In this document: positions 9,390 through 18,742 of the stretch, piece after piece
How positions within the stretch are numbered: the stretch's first letter is position 1
How the letters are laid out: each line of letters opens with the position of its first letter
From: UBA1952 sp965200035
Lineage (GTDB): Bacteria > Bacteroidota > Bacteroidia > Chitinophagales > Chitinophagaceae
Assembly: GCA_965200035.1 (NCBI GenBank)
Contig: OZ241334.1
Location: forward strand, 3,658,001-3,722,000
Direction of reading: 5' to 3'
DNA length: 64,000 bases
Position numbers and translations under genes: made by a program
The notes under the pieces: generated by a model
Told to the model about the DNA's origin: nothing
What the model saw: only the letters and a program-made list of their open reading frames with translations
The model's database searches: none

Positions 9390-9881
9390 GCGCTTTGAAG
9401 AGATTTAAAAATGAAAAGCAAGCTTAAATGATGATGAATGGATAAAAATTTTATAAAAAGCCGGATAATCTTAAAAGCGTTCTAAAAACGATGGCCACAC
9501 AGGCACCCACAATAATCATGCTCCGAAAGTTGAGCGCACAGAGCAAATCATTTATTGTATGAATCCGGAACCGGCATAAAACAGGCCCGGATGATGAAAA
9601 CTAAAGAACTCATTTCAACTATTTATTCAATGTGCTAACCCTGTTTTCAGGATTAAAGACAAGTAAATTTAACAAAAAGGAGGGGTTAAAATATAGTTTT
9701 CTTAAAATAAAGATTAGAATAACGCACTCTTTACAAAAATGAGACAAATTTTAAAGACAATGATTTATCGATGAACGCTACCAAAATTCAATTGATGGCA
9801 TTGTAAATCCGTCGGTTAAAAGCAAAAGAGAGACAACGCATTTTAAACGCATTGTCTCTCTTTCTAATCGGGGTAAAATAA
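9390..9881. other. Intergenic region (492 bp) between the T9SS protein and parE
   Basis: No gene is seen. The stretch is AT-rich, should hold the promoter of the 5898-9389 gene at its left end, and holds the parE terminator at its right end (9827-9861). No repeat or RNA structure was recognised in the middle. Confidence 0.6.
9827..9861 (-). terminator. Rho-independent terminator after parE
   Basis: The inverted repeat AGAGAGACAACGC / GCATTGTCTCTCT (one mismatch) lies 20 bp after the parE stop codon. Read on the minus strand it is followed by TTTTGC. Confidence 0.8.
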
Positions 9882-11792
9882 TTAGCCAACCTCCTCGGCA
9901 ATATCCTTTTCTACCCGCAGGTGATCAATAATGAACAGTTGACGTTGCGGCGTGTTCTTGCCCATATAATATTCCAGCAGCTTCTGAATCTGCGCATCAT
10001 GGCTCAGCAGCACCGGCTCTTTACGGATGTCCCGGCCTATGAACTGTGCAAACTCTTCCGGCGATATTTCACCCAGGCCTTTGAAGCGCGTAATCTCAGG
10101 CTTGTTGCCCAATTCCTTAATTGCCTTCTGCCGTTCCTGATCGGTGTAGCAATAAATGGTCTTCTGCTTATTCCGCACGCGGAACAGCGGGGTATCGAGA
10201 ATATAAATATGATTATTGCGCACCAGATCGGGGAAGAATTGCAGGAAGAACGTCATAATCAGCAGACGAATGTGCATCCCGTCCACATCAGCATCCGTAG
10301 CAATCACGATATTGTTGTAACGCAGCCCTTCCAGCCCTTCCTCAATATTCAGCGCGTGCTGCAACAGGTTGAACTCTTCATTTTCATACACGATCTTCTT
10401 GGTAAGGCCGTAGCAGTTCAATGGCTTACCACGCAGCGAGAAAACTGCCTGACTCTCAACGTTCCGGCTCTTGGTAATTGAACCGGAAGCTGAATCACCT
10501 TCGGTAATAAAGATGGTGCTTTCCTGCTGCTTGCTGTGAAATTCTTCCTTGCCTTTGGCCGGCGGCGCATCATTCAGGTGAATGCGGCAGTCGCGGAGCT
10601 TCTTATTATGCAGGTTCGCTTTTTTGGCGCGCTCATTGGCCAGCTTACGTATGCCCGATAGCTCCTTGCGCTCCCGCTCGCTCTGCTCAATGCGCTTCTT
10701 CAGAGCATCAGCCACCGCAGGATTCTTGTGCAGATAATTATCCAAATCCTTCGAAAGGAAATCCAGCACAAAGCTCTTCATGCTCGGTCCGTTTTCCCAT
10801 ACCACACTGGAGCCCAGCTTGGTCTTGGTCTGGCTTTCAAACACTGGTTCCTGCACTCTTACAGATACAGCGGCGCAAATGCTCTGACGAATATCACTGG
10901 CTTCATAATCCTTCTTATAAAAATCGCGGATCACTTTGACAAAAGCCTCGCGGAAAGCGCCCTGATGCGTACCGCCCTGTGCAGTATGCTGTCCGTTCAC
11001 GAAAGAATAAAGGTCTTCGCCATAATCGCCGGTATGCGTGATGGCCAGCTCTATATCTTCCCCCTTCAGGTGAATGATCGGGTAGCGTATGGTTTCCGGA
11101 TTAGTCTTGCGCTGCAGCAGATCCAGCAATCCGTTTTTAGACAGATAGTTCCTGCCATTGAAATTGATCGTCAGTCCTGCATTCAGGTAGCAATAGTTCC
11201 ATATCTGGGTTTCCACATACTCACTCAGAAAATGATAGTTGCGGAAAACGGTTTCATCAGGCACAAAAGACATCATCGTACCATTTGGCTCTTCGGTAGC
11301 GGCTTCTCGGTATTCCTTGACCAGCACGCCGCGCTCAAAATCAGCCCGCTTCATACGGCCATCGCGGATGGCCTGTACGGTAAAGGAAGAGCTCAGCGCA
11401 TTTACCGCCTTCGTACCCACACCATTCAGGCCCACCGATTTCTGGAATGCCTTGCTGTCGTATTTAGCCCCGGTATTGATCTTGCTCACCACATCCACCA
11501 CCTTTCCCAGAGGAATGCCCCGGCCATAATCGCGCACGCTTACAATGCCATCTGCAATCTTTACATCAATGCGCTTGCCAAAGCCCATAGTATGCTCATC
11601 AATACTATTATCAACCACTTCCTTGACCAGGATATAGATGCCATCGTCCATGCTTGAGCCATCGCCCAGCTTACCGATGTACATGCCCGGGCGCAAACGG
11701 ATATGCTCACGCCAGTCAAGACTCCGGATGCTCTCTTCATTATACTCTGCCGCCAATAAATCTGCCATTAATTCATCTTGTTTTAAGGACAC
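9882..11792 (-). CDS. parE: DNA topoisomerase IV subunit B (type IIA, ATPase subunit)
   Basis: The 636-residue protein has a GHKL ATPase domain (EVVDNSIDEH with the catalytic Glu, GRGIP, GLNGVGTKAVNAL), a transducer domain, and a TOPRIM domain (FITEGDSASGS and DADVDGMHIRLL). The C-terminus carries the usual RFKGLGE motif. Length and spacing match the short ParE/GyrB type. The protein works with a ParC subunit to decatenate DNA by ATP-driven double-strand passage. In many Bacteroidetes parC follows parE, but here a terminator follows directly and no parC is visible. GyrB cannot be fully excluded, but the opening RSLDWREHIRLRPGMYIG and the lack of a GyrB-type insertion favour ParE. Confidence 0.92.
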   Translation of the reverse strand: MSLKQDELMADLLAAEYNEESIRSLDWREHIRLRPGMYIGKLGDGSSMDDGIYILVKEVVDNSIDEHTMGFGKRIDVKIADGIVSVRDYGRGIPLGKVVDVVSKINTGAKYDSKAFQKSVGLNGVGTKAVNALSSSFTVQAIRDGRMKRADFERGVLVKEYREAATEEPNGTMMSFVPDETVFRNYHFLSEYVETQIWNYCYLNAGLTINFNGRNYLSKNGLLDLLQRKTNPETIRYPIIHLKGEDIELAITHTGDYGEDLYSFVNGQHTAQGGTHQGAFREAFVKVIRDFYKKDYEASDIRQSICAAVSVRVQEPVFESQTKTKLGSSVVWENGPSMKSFVLDFLSKDLDNYLHKNPAVADALKKRIEQSERERKELSGIRKLANERAKKANLHNKKLRDCRIHLNDAPPAKGKEEFHSKQQESTIFITEGDSASGSITKSRNVESQAVFSLRGKPLNCYGLTKKIVYENEEFNLLQHALNIEEGLEGLRYNNIVIATDADVDGMHIRLLIMTFFLQFFPDLVRNNHIYILDTPLFRVRNKQKTIYCYTDQERQKAIKELGNKPEITRFKGLGEISPEEFAQFIGRDIRKEPVLLSHDAQIQKLLEYYMGKNTPQRQLFIIDHLRVEKDIAEEVG

Positions 11793-11982
11793 GCAAGGTA
11801 TCGATTTTTAAGTGTTTATCCTATGAAAATGACCTGTTTTAAGCAACAGCTTTATGTTAATGAATAACGTATAGTTGTCTATTCATACAGTGTTTTAAGC
11901 TAATTGTGAAAGTGTGTGAAATAGGCGTTAGCTAAATGTGTTTTTGTATTAACAAGCAACGCTGCCCGTGCGCAGTAAAGGA

Positions 11983-13173
11983 TTAATGCAGGAAAGAAGC
12001 CGCTTTTTCAAGCAATTGATCTTCCACAATAATTGGCTGACCATGTGTAGTGCCGATGATGCTTCGCTCTAAAAGCGGCACCGCATGAATTGTTTTTAAG
12101 GCAATGGAAGTAAGCTTTGGATGACCAAACAGACGCTGAATCGTTCTGCCCCAAAAGAGGCGGCGGCCAAATTGCCGCGTCCAGGCTGTGTGGTAGGCTT
12201 CTTCCAGTTGTTGCCGTTGTTGCGCAGTCACAACCGTACGATCCAGCAGACCACTCGCAGCCAGCAGATCAGTCGCTATTTTGGCGCCTGCAATGGCCAT
12301 CGACATACCATTGCCGCAAAGCGGGGCAATGAGGCCGGCACTGTCGCCACACATCAGGATGTGATTTTCTACCGGCGGCTTGGCAGAGAAGCAGATTTCA
12401 TTGATTACAACAGGATCATCATACAGGAAATCGGATGCTTCAAAAAGCCGGCGGAGGGTCGGGTTCCGGTACATCACCTCTTCCCGGAATGCATGGATAG
12501 AGGTATGTTTATTCTTATCGGAAGACCTGCGGTAAAAGCTGCAGATATTATAACGGTCTTCTTCAATCTTCGCAATACCGGAATAGCCACCGGCAAAGTT
12601 GTCCAGCCCGATTTCATCTATTGGATAATCTGTACGTACATGATACTTGACCGCCATGTAATTGGTGCGCTCATTCATAAAGCTCCGGTTCAGCTTCTTA
12701 TCCAGCGTTTCGCGCTTGCCCCAGCTGCCGATTACAAATGTTGAAGTAAAAACGTCATTGCCAGCTGCTACAGAAAAAGAAGATCCGGAAAACTGAATAT
12801 CCGTAACGCGCGTTCCCGTCATCACTTGTGCGCCATTTTTTATGGCAAGTTGCGCCAGCTCATAATCCATCCGGTAGCGGCTGAGCGCAAAAGCGCCAAG
12901 GTCCAGGGCAGTATGGATATTACTGCCATTTGGTGCAGATATTCTGAGCTTTGTTATGGATGCCGCACCATAATGGTATGGGTCAAAGCCCAGCCACTTC
13001 AGGTAATCCAGCACTTCATTGCTTACATATTCGCCGCATACTTTATGATAGGGATAAGTCTTTTTTTCTAAAAGCAATACTTTTCGTCCCGCCTTGCCCA
13101 GCGCAATAGCAGCGGTGAGCCCGGCCAGTCCACCGCCCACTATGATCACGTCAAATTCCGGTTGTCCGTTCAT
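11983..13173 (-). CDS. FAD-dependent oxidoreductase of the type III PKS cluster (geranylgeranyl reductase-like)
   Basis: The 396-residue flavoprotein begins DVIIVGGGLAGLTAAIALG (FAD-binding GxGxxG) and contains CGEYVSNEVLDYL and MCGDSAGLIAPLCGNGMSMA, the second FAD-binding GD motif. These are marks of the p-hydroxybenzoate hydroxylase / geranylgeranyl reductase superfamily. Its start overlaps the stop of the upstream methyltransferase gene by 4 bp (ATGA-type overlap), so it is translationally coupled and part of the PKS operon. From this context it probably hydroxylates or reduces the polyketide-derived aromatic product, as the flavoprotein SrsC does in the Streptomyces griseus phenolic-lipid pathway. 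That function is inferred, not shown by residues. Confidence 0.85.
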   Translation of the reverse strand: MNGQPEFDVIIVGGGLAGLTAAIALGKAGRKVLLLEKKTYPYHKVCGEYVSNEVLDYLKWLGFDPYHYGAASITKLRISAPNGSNIHTALDLGAFALSRYRMDYELAQLAIKNGAQVMTGTRVTDIQFSGSSFSVAAGNDVFTSTFVIGSWGKRETLDKKLNRSFMNERTNYMAVKYHVRTDYPIDEIGLDNFAGGYSGIAKIEEDRYNICSFYRRSSDKNKHTSIHAFREEVMYRNPTLRRLFEASDFLYDDPVVINEICFSAKPPVENHILMCGDSAGLIAPLCGNGMSMAIAGAKIATDLLAASGLLDRTVVTAQQRQQLEEAYHTAWTRQFGRRLFWGRTIQRLFGHPKLTSIALKTIHAVPLLERSIIGTTHGQPIIVEDQLLEKAASFLH

Positions 13174-13874
13174 GACTGCTCTTTTTTAATGACCACGAGC
13201 CATCTAAAAGCCCATTTCCATTGCAGGCTGTAGTGCTGAATGCCTGCATCGGCCATCAGCAGTTTCCAGTCTTTCCGGGTAAAAGCGCGCGCTACCGATA
13301 ATGCGGCATCATGCTTCACCATATACGTCTTCGAAAAAAAACGGGTGATTATTTTGATAGAATGGTAGGCCAGCCAGTGACGATGAAGATCATTGATCAC
13401 AACCGCTTTGACAGCCAGCTCCTGCATACGGCGCAAAAGCTTTACCAGACTTTCATGGGGAAAATGATGGTAGAACAGGCTGCAGGTAACCACATCCGCT
13501 TTCTGGTTGTTTAGCGCCTCATCAAAGATGTCCATTTGCTCAAAAGTAAGGGAAAGGTGGCGGGCCGCCTGTTCGCGGGCATAGCGGATCATGATCGGGT
13601 TGTAATCAATGCCAGTCAGTCTGCCTGTTATCTTTTTACGCTTCATCCAATCCGCAATGGCGCGCAGCGTATCGCCGCCGCCGGAGCCAAGGTCCATCAC
13701 AGATAATTCTCTGCCGGGTTGCAGGCTTTCCAGTCCTGAAAGAATTACCTTATAGCCGCCGAGGTATTTGTTGATGATCTCCAACTCACGAAGGTTCTGC
13801 CGGAGCTCATGCTCCGGGGCAGACGGGTCGTCCATCAGCTCAGATTGCGTGCTGCGCTTGGAAAGATCGGGCAT
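13170..13874 (-). CDS. Class I SAM-dependent methyltransferase of the type III PKS cluster
   Basis: The 234-residue protein has SAM-binding motif I (VMDLGSGGGDTLRAIADW), an acidic motif II (TGIDYNP) and the DVVTCSLFYHHF segment, all typical of class I methyltransferases. It is 6 bp downstream of the type III PKS gene and overlaps the FAD oxidoreductase gene by 4 bp. An O- or C-methylation of the polyketide product is the natural reading of this position. It differs from the S. griseus SrsB methyltransferase, which is a membrane isoprenylcysteine-methyltransferase-like enzyme, so the chemistry may match while the enzyme family does not. Confidence 0.85.
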   Translation of the reverse strand: MPDLSKRSTQSELMDDPSAPEHELRQNLRELEIINKYLGGYKVILSGLESLQPGRELSVMDLGSGGGDTLRAIADWMKRKKITGRLTGIDYNPIMIRYAREQAARHLSLTFEQMDIFDEALNNQKADVVTCSLFYHHFPHESLVKLLRRMQELAVKAVVINDLHRHWLAYHSIKIITRFFSKTYMVKHDAALSVARAFTRKDWKLLMADAGIQHYSLQWKWAFRWLVVIKKEQS

Positions 13875-13880
13875 AGATTT

Positions 13881-14999
13881 TTAGCAGACTTCAAGGATCA
13901 TGGACTCCATGGTGATGCCTGGCCCGAAAGCGCAGGCAAGCATATTTTTGCCTTTATCATCAGCCTGCATTTGCTTCAGGTATTCCTTCAGTACAAACAA
14001 AATAGTTACCGAAGACATATTTCCATAATCGCGCAGTATCTGATACGAAACTTCATTGGCTTCTTTGCTCATTTCTAAAGCCTGTTCGCAGGCTTCCAGA
14101 ATTTTCGTTCCGCCGGGGTGAATGGCATAGTAGCTGATATCGTCTTTGGTCAATCCTGTTTTCTGAAAAAGCTTATCCAGCAGCGGAGCTATATTCTCAC
14201 GGACAATGTTGGGCACTTCGGGAGTCAGGCGGAGGTCAAAGCCGGCATCGCCGATCCGCCAGACCATTTCGCCGGAAGCCGACTGTTCAAACTCTGCGTA
14301 AAAGTTCTTCAGGGAATAGCCGGGTTGATTATTTCCTTCACTTAATGATTGGGCAGAAACAATGGCCGCCGCTGCGCCATCGCCAAAAAGCGCATTGGCC
14401 ACTACCTGATTCGGCTCATTGCTTTTCTGGTAATGCAGCGAGCAGAGCTCCACCCCGGCCAGCAGGATCACCGCATCCGGCTCTGAGCGGGCTATATGGT
14501 AAGCCGTTTTCAATGCATTGATCGCGGCATAGCAGCCCATGAAGTTGATGCAGGTACGTTCAGTGTTCCGGTTCAGGCCGAGCATCTCTACCAATTGTAT
14601 ATCAATGCCGGGCGCATACATGCCGGTGCAGCTAAAGGCAATCAAATGCGTGATCTGGCTTTTCTGCAAACCGGGCAATTGCTCCAGGCATTCTTCCACT
14701 GCCTTCATACACAGGCCCGCAGCATGCTCTTCAAAGATCTCCATGCGCGCCGATACGGGCGTATTGGCAAAATGGCCGGACGGGTGAAACACCCGGTGCG
14801 TCTCATGATCTGCTTCCGAAAACTCCTGCAATACGCTGTGCCGGAATTGAATGCCGCTTCGATTGTAAATTTTCCGAAGCACCAGCTTTTCGGCGCGGCT
14901 CATGCCATTGGCTGATTCCAGAATCTGGTAATGCAGCTCCTGCTCAATCTTATGAGCCGGATTGGCCGTGCCTATTGCCTGTATTTTGGGGTAATTCAT
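13881..14999 (-). CDS. Type III polyketide synthase (chalcone/stilbene synthase family)
   Basis: The 372-residue protein carries the complete thiolase-fold triad of type III PKSs: Cys156 in NFMGCYAA, His294 in AIHPGG and Asn327 in YGNMSS. The AFSCTGMYAPG loop and the C-terminal AFGPGITMESM motif also fit. It condenses an acyl-CoA starter with malonyl-CoA units and cyclises the chain to a resorcinol, phloroglucinol, pyrone or similar ring. It is the first gene of a three-gene operon with a methyltransferase and a flavoprotein and is divergent from a UbiA prenyltransferase 59 bp away. No acyl carrier protein is present, as expected. The starter chain cannot be predicted reliably; long-chain alkylresorcinol-type products are plausible. 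Confidence 0.93.
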   Translation of the reverse strand: MNYPKIQAIGTANPAHKIEQELHYQILESANGMSRAEKLVLRKIYNRSGIQFRHSVLQEFSEADHETHRVFHPSGHFANTPVSARMEIFEEHAAGLCMKAVEECLEQLPGLQKSQITHLIAFSCTGMYAPGIDIQLVEMLGLNRNTERTCINFMGCYAAINALKTAYHIARSEPDAVILLAGVELCSLHYQKSNEPNQVVANALFGDGAAAAIVSAQSLSEGNNQPGYSLKNFYAEFEQSASGEMVWRIGDAGFDLRLTPEVPNIVRENIAPLLDKLFQKTGLTKDDISYYAIHPGGTKILEACEQALEMSKEANEVSYQILRDYGNMSSVTILFVLKEYLKQMQADDKGKNMLACAFGPGITMESMILEVC

Positions 15000-15058
15000 G
15001 TAAATGCTTCGTAATTATTGGTATGATCTATATTTAGGTTCAAAAAACAGCCACCACT

Positions 15059-15967
15059 TTGACTACTGAAAACAGATTGCTCCCTGCACTAGCGGACAAG
15101 CACACATGGCTGCATCTCAGGATACCATTTTCCTGGTATCTGCTGCCGGTTTTTATCTTCGGTATTAGTCAGGCACTTAATATTCATGCCATAAATCTAA
15201 TGATTGTGCTGATTGCACAGCATTTATTCATTTACCCCGGCAGCAATCTGTATAATAGTTATATGGATAAAGATACAGGCGCCATCGGTGGGTTGGAGCA
15301 TCCGCCGCCGGTGAATAAGGGCATGTACTATGTGAGCATATTGGTAGATATGGCCGGTCTTGCGGTGTGCTCGCTTACCGGCTGGCGCAATGTACTGGTG
15401 ATGATGGGCTATATCGGCTTTTCCAAAGCATACAGCTGGTATGGCATTCGCCTGAAGAAATACCCTTATCTCGGCTGGCTGAGTGTACTATTTTTTCAGG
15501 GAGGCTATACTTATATGCAGGCTAATATGGCGGCAGAAAACGCTGTTTCGCTGAGCTGGTTTACGCTCAGAAATCTGGAGTGCTTCCTGTTTGCCTCGCT
15601 CATGATTGCCGGGTCATATCCACTCACGCAGATATACCAGCATGGGGAAGACGGGGAGCGCGGCGATCATACGATCAGCTATAAGTTCGGGGTAAGAGGT
15701 ACGTTCATCCTGTCTGGGAGTATGTTTGGTGTAGGGGCGCTGGTAGCGCTGCATTACTTCGTGAGCTACTATTCTTTGGTGCAGTTCCTGATTTTTATAG
15801 GGTGTCTTGCGCCGGTCCTGTTTTACTTTACCTCATGGGCAGTACAATCTTTCCGTGATCCTGCAAAGGCCGATTACCGGCATGCCATGCTGATGAATAA
15901 GATTGCGTCTACCTGTACTATTATCTGCTTTGTGATTATCACATTGATTAATCAACGGATTGTTTGA
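15059..15967 (+). CDS. UbiA family prenyltransferase
   Basis: The 302-residue protein has about eight hydrophobic segments and the two Asp-rich UbiA motifs: NLYNSYMDKDTG (residues about 63-74) and GEDGERGDHTISYKFG (about 197-212). These bind the Mg-pyrophosphate of the isoprenoid donor. It begins at a TTG codon directly after the divergent promoter region shared with the type III PKS; the first Met codon is too far inside. Family members move prenyl chains onto aromatic rings in the membrane, so it could prenylate the PKS product. Because UbiA enzymes also serve menaquinone or heme pathways, the link is inferred from the shared promoter region only. Confidence 0.85.
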   Translation: MTTENRLLPALADKHTWLHLRIPFSWYLLPVFIFGISQALNIHAINLMIVLIAQHLFIYPGSNLYNSYMDKDTGAIGGLEHPPPVNKGMYYVSILVDMAGLAVCSLTGWRNVLVMMGYIGFSKAYSWYGIRLKKYPYLGWLSVLFFQGGYTYMQANMAAENAVSLSWFTLRNLECFLFASLMIAGSYPLTQIYQHGEDGERGDHTISYKFGVRGTFILSGSMFGVGALVALHYFVSYYSLVQFLIFIGCLAPVLFYFTSWAVQSFRDPAKADYRHAMLMNKIASTCTIICFVIITLINQRIV

Positions 15968-16111
15968 AAAGCTGCTTCTGCAGGTATATCCCCCGGCTCC
16001 CCTTCAAAGGAGAGAGAGGTGTTGCAGGCGTCTGTGATGTGTTAACCTGTAAGACTTTCGCCGCCTTTTGAAGCAAATTCCCAGCAAGGAACCCCGCGCA
16101 GTGCACCCTCA

Positions 16112-17392
16112 TCAATTGTATTCCGTAAGCCAGTGAAACTGCCGCTCTGCCAATTGGAAATGATGTGTGCTTTTGCGGAGCATTACAAACAAGCTATCCT
16201 TTCCTTTCAGGCCGGTCAGGATGATATGCGAAGTGTCGGGAACTATATAGTGGGCGTTAAATAAAACTGGTCCGTCAGCATTCCTGCTGATATCCAGTGC
16301 GTGGCGGGAGCTATCGAAGCTGCAGGCAAAATAAGCGCGCCCATATTGGTGATGAAAGCTGGTGTCCATCGTCTTAATGCTGCCTCGTCCGTTGCCTTCA
16401 AAAATGATATCGGTCCACCGCATCGCTTCGTCCGGTGAAGTTTTCAATGTATCGCCGTTCAATGCATACGTCTCTACATTATACATGCCTGATTTCAGTG
16501 GTTCACAGACTATATCTTTTTCTGACGCATAGGCCATTGTCTGCCGCAAGGTAAATGCCACGATGAATATAAAGATCAGTTTGACCGTCCATCTTCCCCA
16601 TTTCGTCCATTTTTTATCGAGCGGATATTGATAGATATTGCAGGCTGCAGCAGGGCAGTTCAGGATGAAGAAGCAGATCAGGCGGTTCCATTCATTCATC
16701 AGCAGGAAGAGGCAGCAGGCGGTCATCTCCATAGAGAAAATCTTTACCGGGATATCATAGCTCAGGTGCAGCATCATCACATTGAGAAATACGCCCGTTC
16801 CTGTCAAAGCGCCTAGCGTAGCCGTACGCCGCCAGAGCAGCAGCACTTCCATACATCCGGAGAAAAACTGGTACGGACCGGAATAGCCCAGAAACATCCA
16901 TGAAAACCGCATGGGCAGAAAATCGCCGAGCGGAGTAGCGAGCTGACTGATATTGGGAAATGGCATCTGCAGTAAAAACATCTTCTGAAAGCCGTACATA
17001 AAAGCCACGAGCGCTATAAAGTATCTGATGCAAAGACACAGCCAGTAGTTGAGCCCTGCATAGCTGCGCCGTTTCCTATCTGCCAGAGACCAGATGAGCA
17101 TGCCGCTAAAAGCCAGGCAGAGATAAGTCCAGAGCTCAGCCCATCCGTAAGAGGTATCGCCGCTGCCATTCACCGGCACCAGCACTTCGCGTACGTGGAA
17201 AAAATGTCTGTTCAGGAAAGCGACGACAAGCTCTATAGCATCCGAATAAAAGCTTGTCAGATGATCCAGTCCCGGCACTGATCCAATCCACGGAATAAGC
17301 AGCAGCGCAAAAAAGACAAAGCAGCCGCGGAAAAGCAGCTTTCGCCCGAATGACCAGACGGGATATTCCTGCGATGCAATATTGATGCTCAT
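16112..17392 (-). CDS. DoxX-like multipass membrane protein with C-terminal soluble domain
   Basis: The 426-residue protein has about seven hydrophobic segments in its first 290 residues, including a stretch around RYFIALVAFMYGFQKMFLLQ. The arrangement resembles DoxX-family membrane proteins, which take part in quinone or sulfur redox chemistry. The last 130 residues are a polar, probably beta-rich domain (GRAYFACSFDSSRHALDISR). No catalytic motif is identified. It is transcribed alone and convergent with the UbiA gene. The family name is suggested by topology and the RY..A...YG motif rather than by a complete signature. Confidence 0.6.
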   Translation of the reverse strand: MSINIASQEYPVWSFGRKLLFRGCFVFFALLLIPWIGSVPGLDHLTSFYSDAIELVVAFLNRHFFHVREVLVPVNGSGDTSYGWAELWTYLCLAFSGMLIWSLADRKRRSYAGLNYWLCLCIRYFIALVAFMYGFQKMFLLQMPFPNISQLATPLGDFLPMRFSWMFLGYSGPYQFFSGCMEVLLLWRRTATLGALTGTGVFLNVMMLHLSYDIPVKIFSMEMTACCLFLLMNEWNRLICFFILNCPAAACNIYQYPLDKKWTKWGRWTVKLIFIFIVAFTLRQTMAYASEKDIVCEPLKSGMYNVETYALNGDTLKTSPDEAMRWTDIIFEGNGRGSIKTMDTSFHHQYGRAYFACSFDSSRHALDISRNADGPVLFNAHYIVPDTSHIILTGLKGKDSLFVMLRKSTHHFQLAERQFHWLTEYN

Positions 17393-17589
17393 GCTTAGAA
17401 CAATGGATGGAGGAGAAAATCAAAATACGCAAAAAACCATTTAATACAGATGAGCGTCTATAGTCGGTAGTCATTCATCGTTGGGTCGTTCCTGCTCTTT
17501 ACTCTTTAGGAGCTATTGGGCGATTTATTATTCCCCGCAAGGGAATTTTTTGAGGCTGTCAGGTTCAAGGAAGATTTCTTTTTAATGAA

Positions 17590-17618
17590 AAAGCCGCCCT
17601 CAAAAAGAGAGCGGCTTT
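17590..17618 (-). terminator. Terminator hairpin after mdh
   Basis: The inverted repeat AAAGCCGC / GCGGCTTT extends inward with CTC/GAG and an AAAAA loop, 24 bp after the mdh stop. The minus-strand stem ends in a short T run. Confidence 0.7.
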
Positions 17619-17642
17619 CCAAAAAAATGTACGTAAAGCGAA

Positions 17643-18581
17643 TTAAGCTTCCACAATCGTATCCAGCACACTATTCATGCTGCGCACTGCTTCTGCTGAT
17701 TTGTTGAACAACTCTTGTTCTTCGTTGTTGAGCTTGTAGTCGATGATCTTTTCCCATCCGTTGCGGCCTACCACTACCGGTACACCAAGGCAGATGTCCT
17801 TCTGGCCATACTCACCATCCAGCATCACACAGCAAGGCAACACCTTGCGCTCATTGCGGATGATTGCCTCAACCAGATTGGCTCCTGCAGCGCCGGGCGC
17901 ATACCATGCAGAAGTGCCGAGGAATTTAGTAAGCGTAGCGCCTCCCACCATCGTATCAGCAGCTACCTGCTTCAGCTTTTCCGCATCCAGAAAGTTGGAT
18001 ACCGGGGTGCCGTTCAATGAAGCCAGGCGTGTAAGCGGAATCATGGTAGTATCGCCATGGCCGCCGATCACCGTGCCGTGCAGATCATTCTGAGAACAAT
18101 CGAGTGCTTGTTGAAGATATGTCTTAAAGCGGGCGCTGTCCAACTGGCCACCCATACCGATCACACGGTTCTTGGGCAGACCTGTCGCCTTGAGCGTCAG
18201 GTAGGTCATTGTATCCATCGGATTAGAGATCACGATGATAATGGTATTGGAAGAATGCTGCAGCAGATTTTTGGCCACGTTTTCCACGATCTTGGCATTG
18301 GTGCCGATCAGTTCTTCGCGGGTCATGCCCGGCTTGCGGGGAATGCCCGATGTGATCACACACACATCAGAATTGGCAGTTTTGGAGTAATCATTAGTGC
18401 TGCCGATCACGCGCGTATCGAAGCCGAGCAGTGAAGAGGTCTGCATAATATCGAGCGCCTTGCCTTCGGCAAAGCCTTCCTTGATGTCCACGAGTACCAG
18501 TTCTTCAACCAGTTCTTTACGGGCAATATTATCGGCACAGGTAGCGCCTACTGCGCCCGCGCCAACTACAGTTACTTTCAT
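17643..18581 (-). CDS. mdh: Malate dehydrogenase
   Basis: The 312-residue protein starts MKVTVVGAGAVGATCAD with the NAD-binding GxGxxG loop. It has the IVISNPMDTMTYL region and the active-site GGHGDTTMIPLTR segment with catalytic His, as in the lactate/malate dehydrogenase family of the Bacteroidetes type. It interconverts malate and oxaloacetate with NAD in the citric acid cycle. The frame is open for 15 more codons upstream, but the Met at 18581 sits directly before the conserved beta strand and gives the usual family length, so it is taken as the start. The arginine pair and the position of MTREE favour malate over lactate dehydrogenase. It diverges from the tRNA gene. Confidence 0.93.
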   Translation of the reverse strand: MKVTVVGAGAVGATCADNIARKELVEELVLVDIKEGFAEGKALDIMQTSSLLGFDTRVIGSTNDYSKTANSDVCVITSGIPRKPGMTREELIGTNAKIVENVAKNLLQHSSNTIIIVISNPMDTMTYLTLKATGLPKNRVIGMGGQLDSARFKTYLQQALDCSQNDLHGTVIGGHGDTTMIPLTRLASLNGTPVSNFLDAEKLKQVAADTMVGGATLTKFLGTSAWYAPGAAGANLVEAIIRNERKVLPCCVMLDGEYGQKDICLGVPVVVGRNGWEKIIDYKLNNEEQELFNKSAEAVRSMNSVLDTIVEA

Positions 18582-18669
18582 GATGTATGGATGTTGTTTT
18601 GAAAAAGTGAGCAATTTGCGCGGCAAATATAGAGCAAAGACGAGGAAGATGTATATTTGAATACCACCG

Positions 18670-18742
18670 GCGGAAATAGCTCAGTCGGTAGAGCATCAGC
18701 TTCCCAAGCTGAGGGTCGCGCGTTCGAGCCGCGTTTTCCGCT
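18670..18742 (+). tRNA. tRNA-Gly (anticodon CCC)
   Basis: The 73-nt sequence folds into a cloverleaf: acceptor GCGGAAA/TTTCCGC, D stem GCTC/GAGC, anticodon stem TCAGC/GCTGA with loop TTCCCAA (anticodon CCC, reading GGG), and a T arm of five pairs with loop TTCGAGC. The discriminator base is T and CCA is not encoded. It faces away from mdh. Confidence 0.95.

Noticed and set aside
10728..11657. Plus-strand frame opposite parE
   Set aside because: parE is unmistakable on the other strand, and the frame has no recognisable domain.
14539..14915. Plus-strand frames opposite the type III PKS
   Set aside because: The PKS on the minus strand has the full catalytic triad, and these frames have no domain.
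18670..18742. tRNA-Gly as attachment site of an integrated island carrying the RHS operon
   Set aside because: No repeat of the tRNA 3' end and no integrase is seen in the window.
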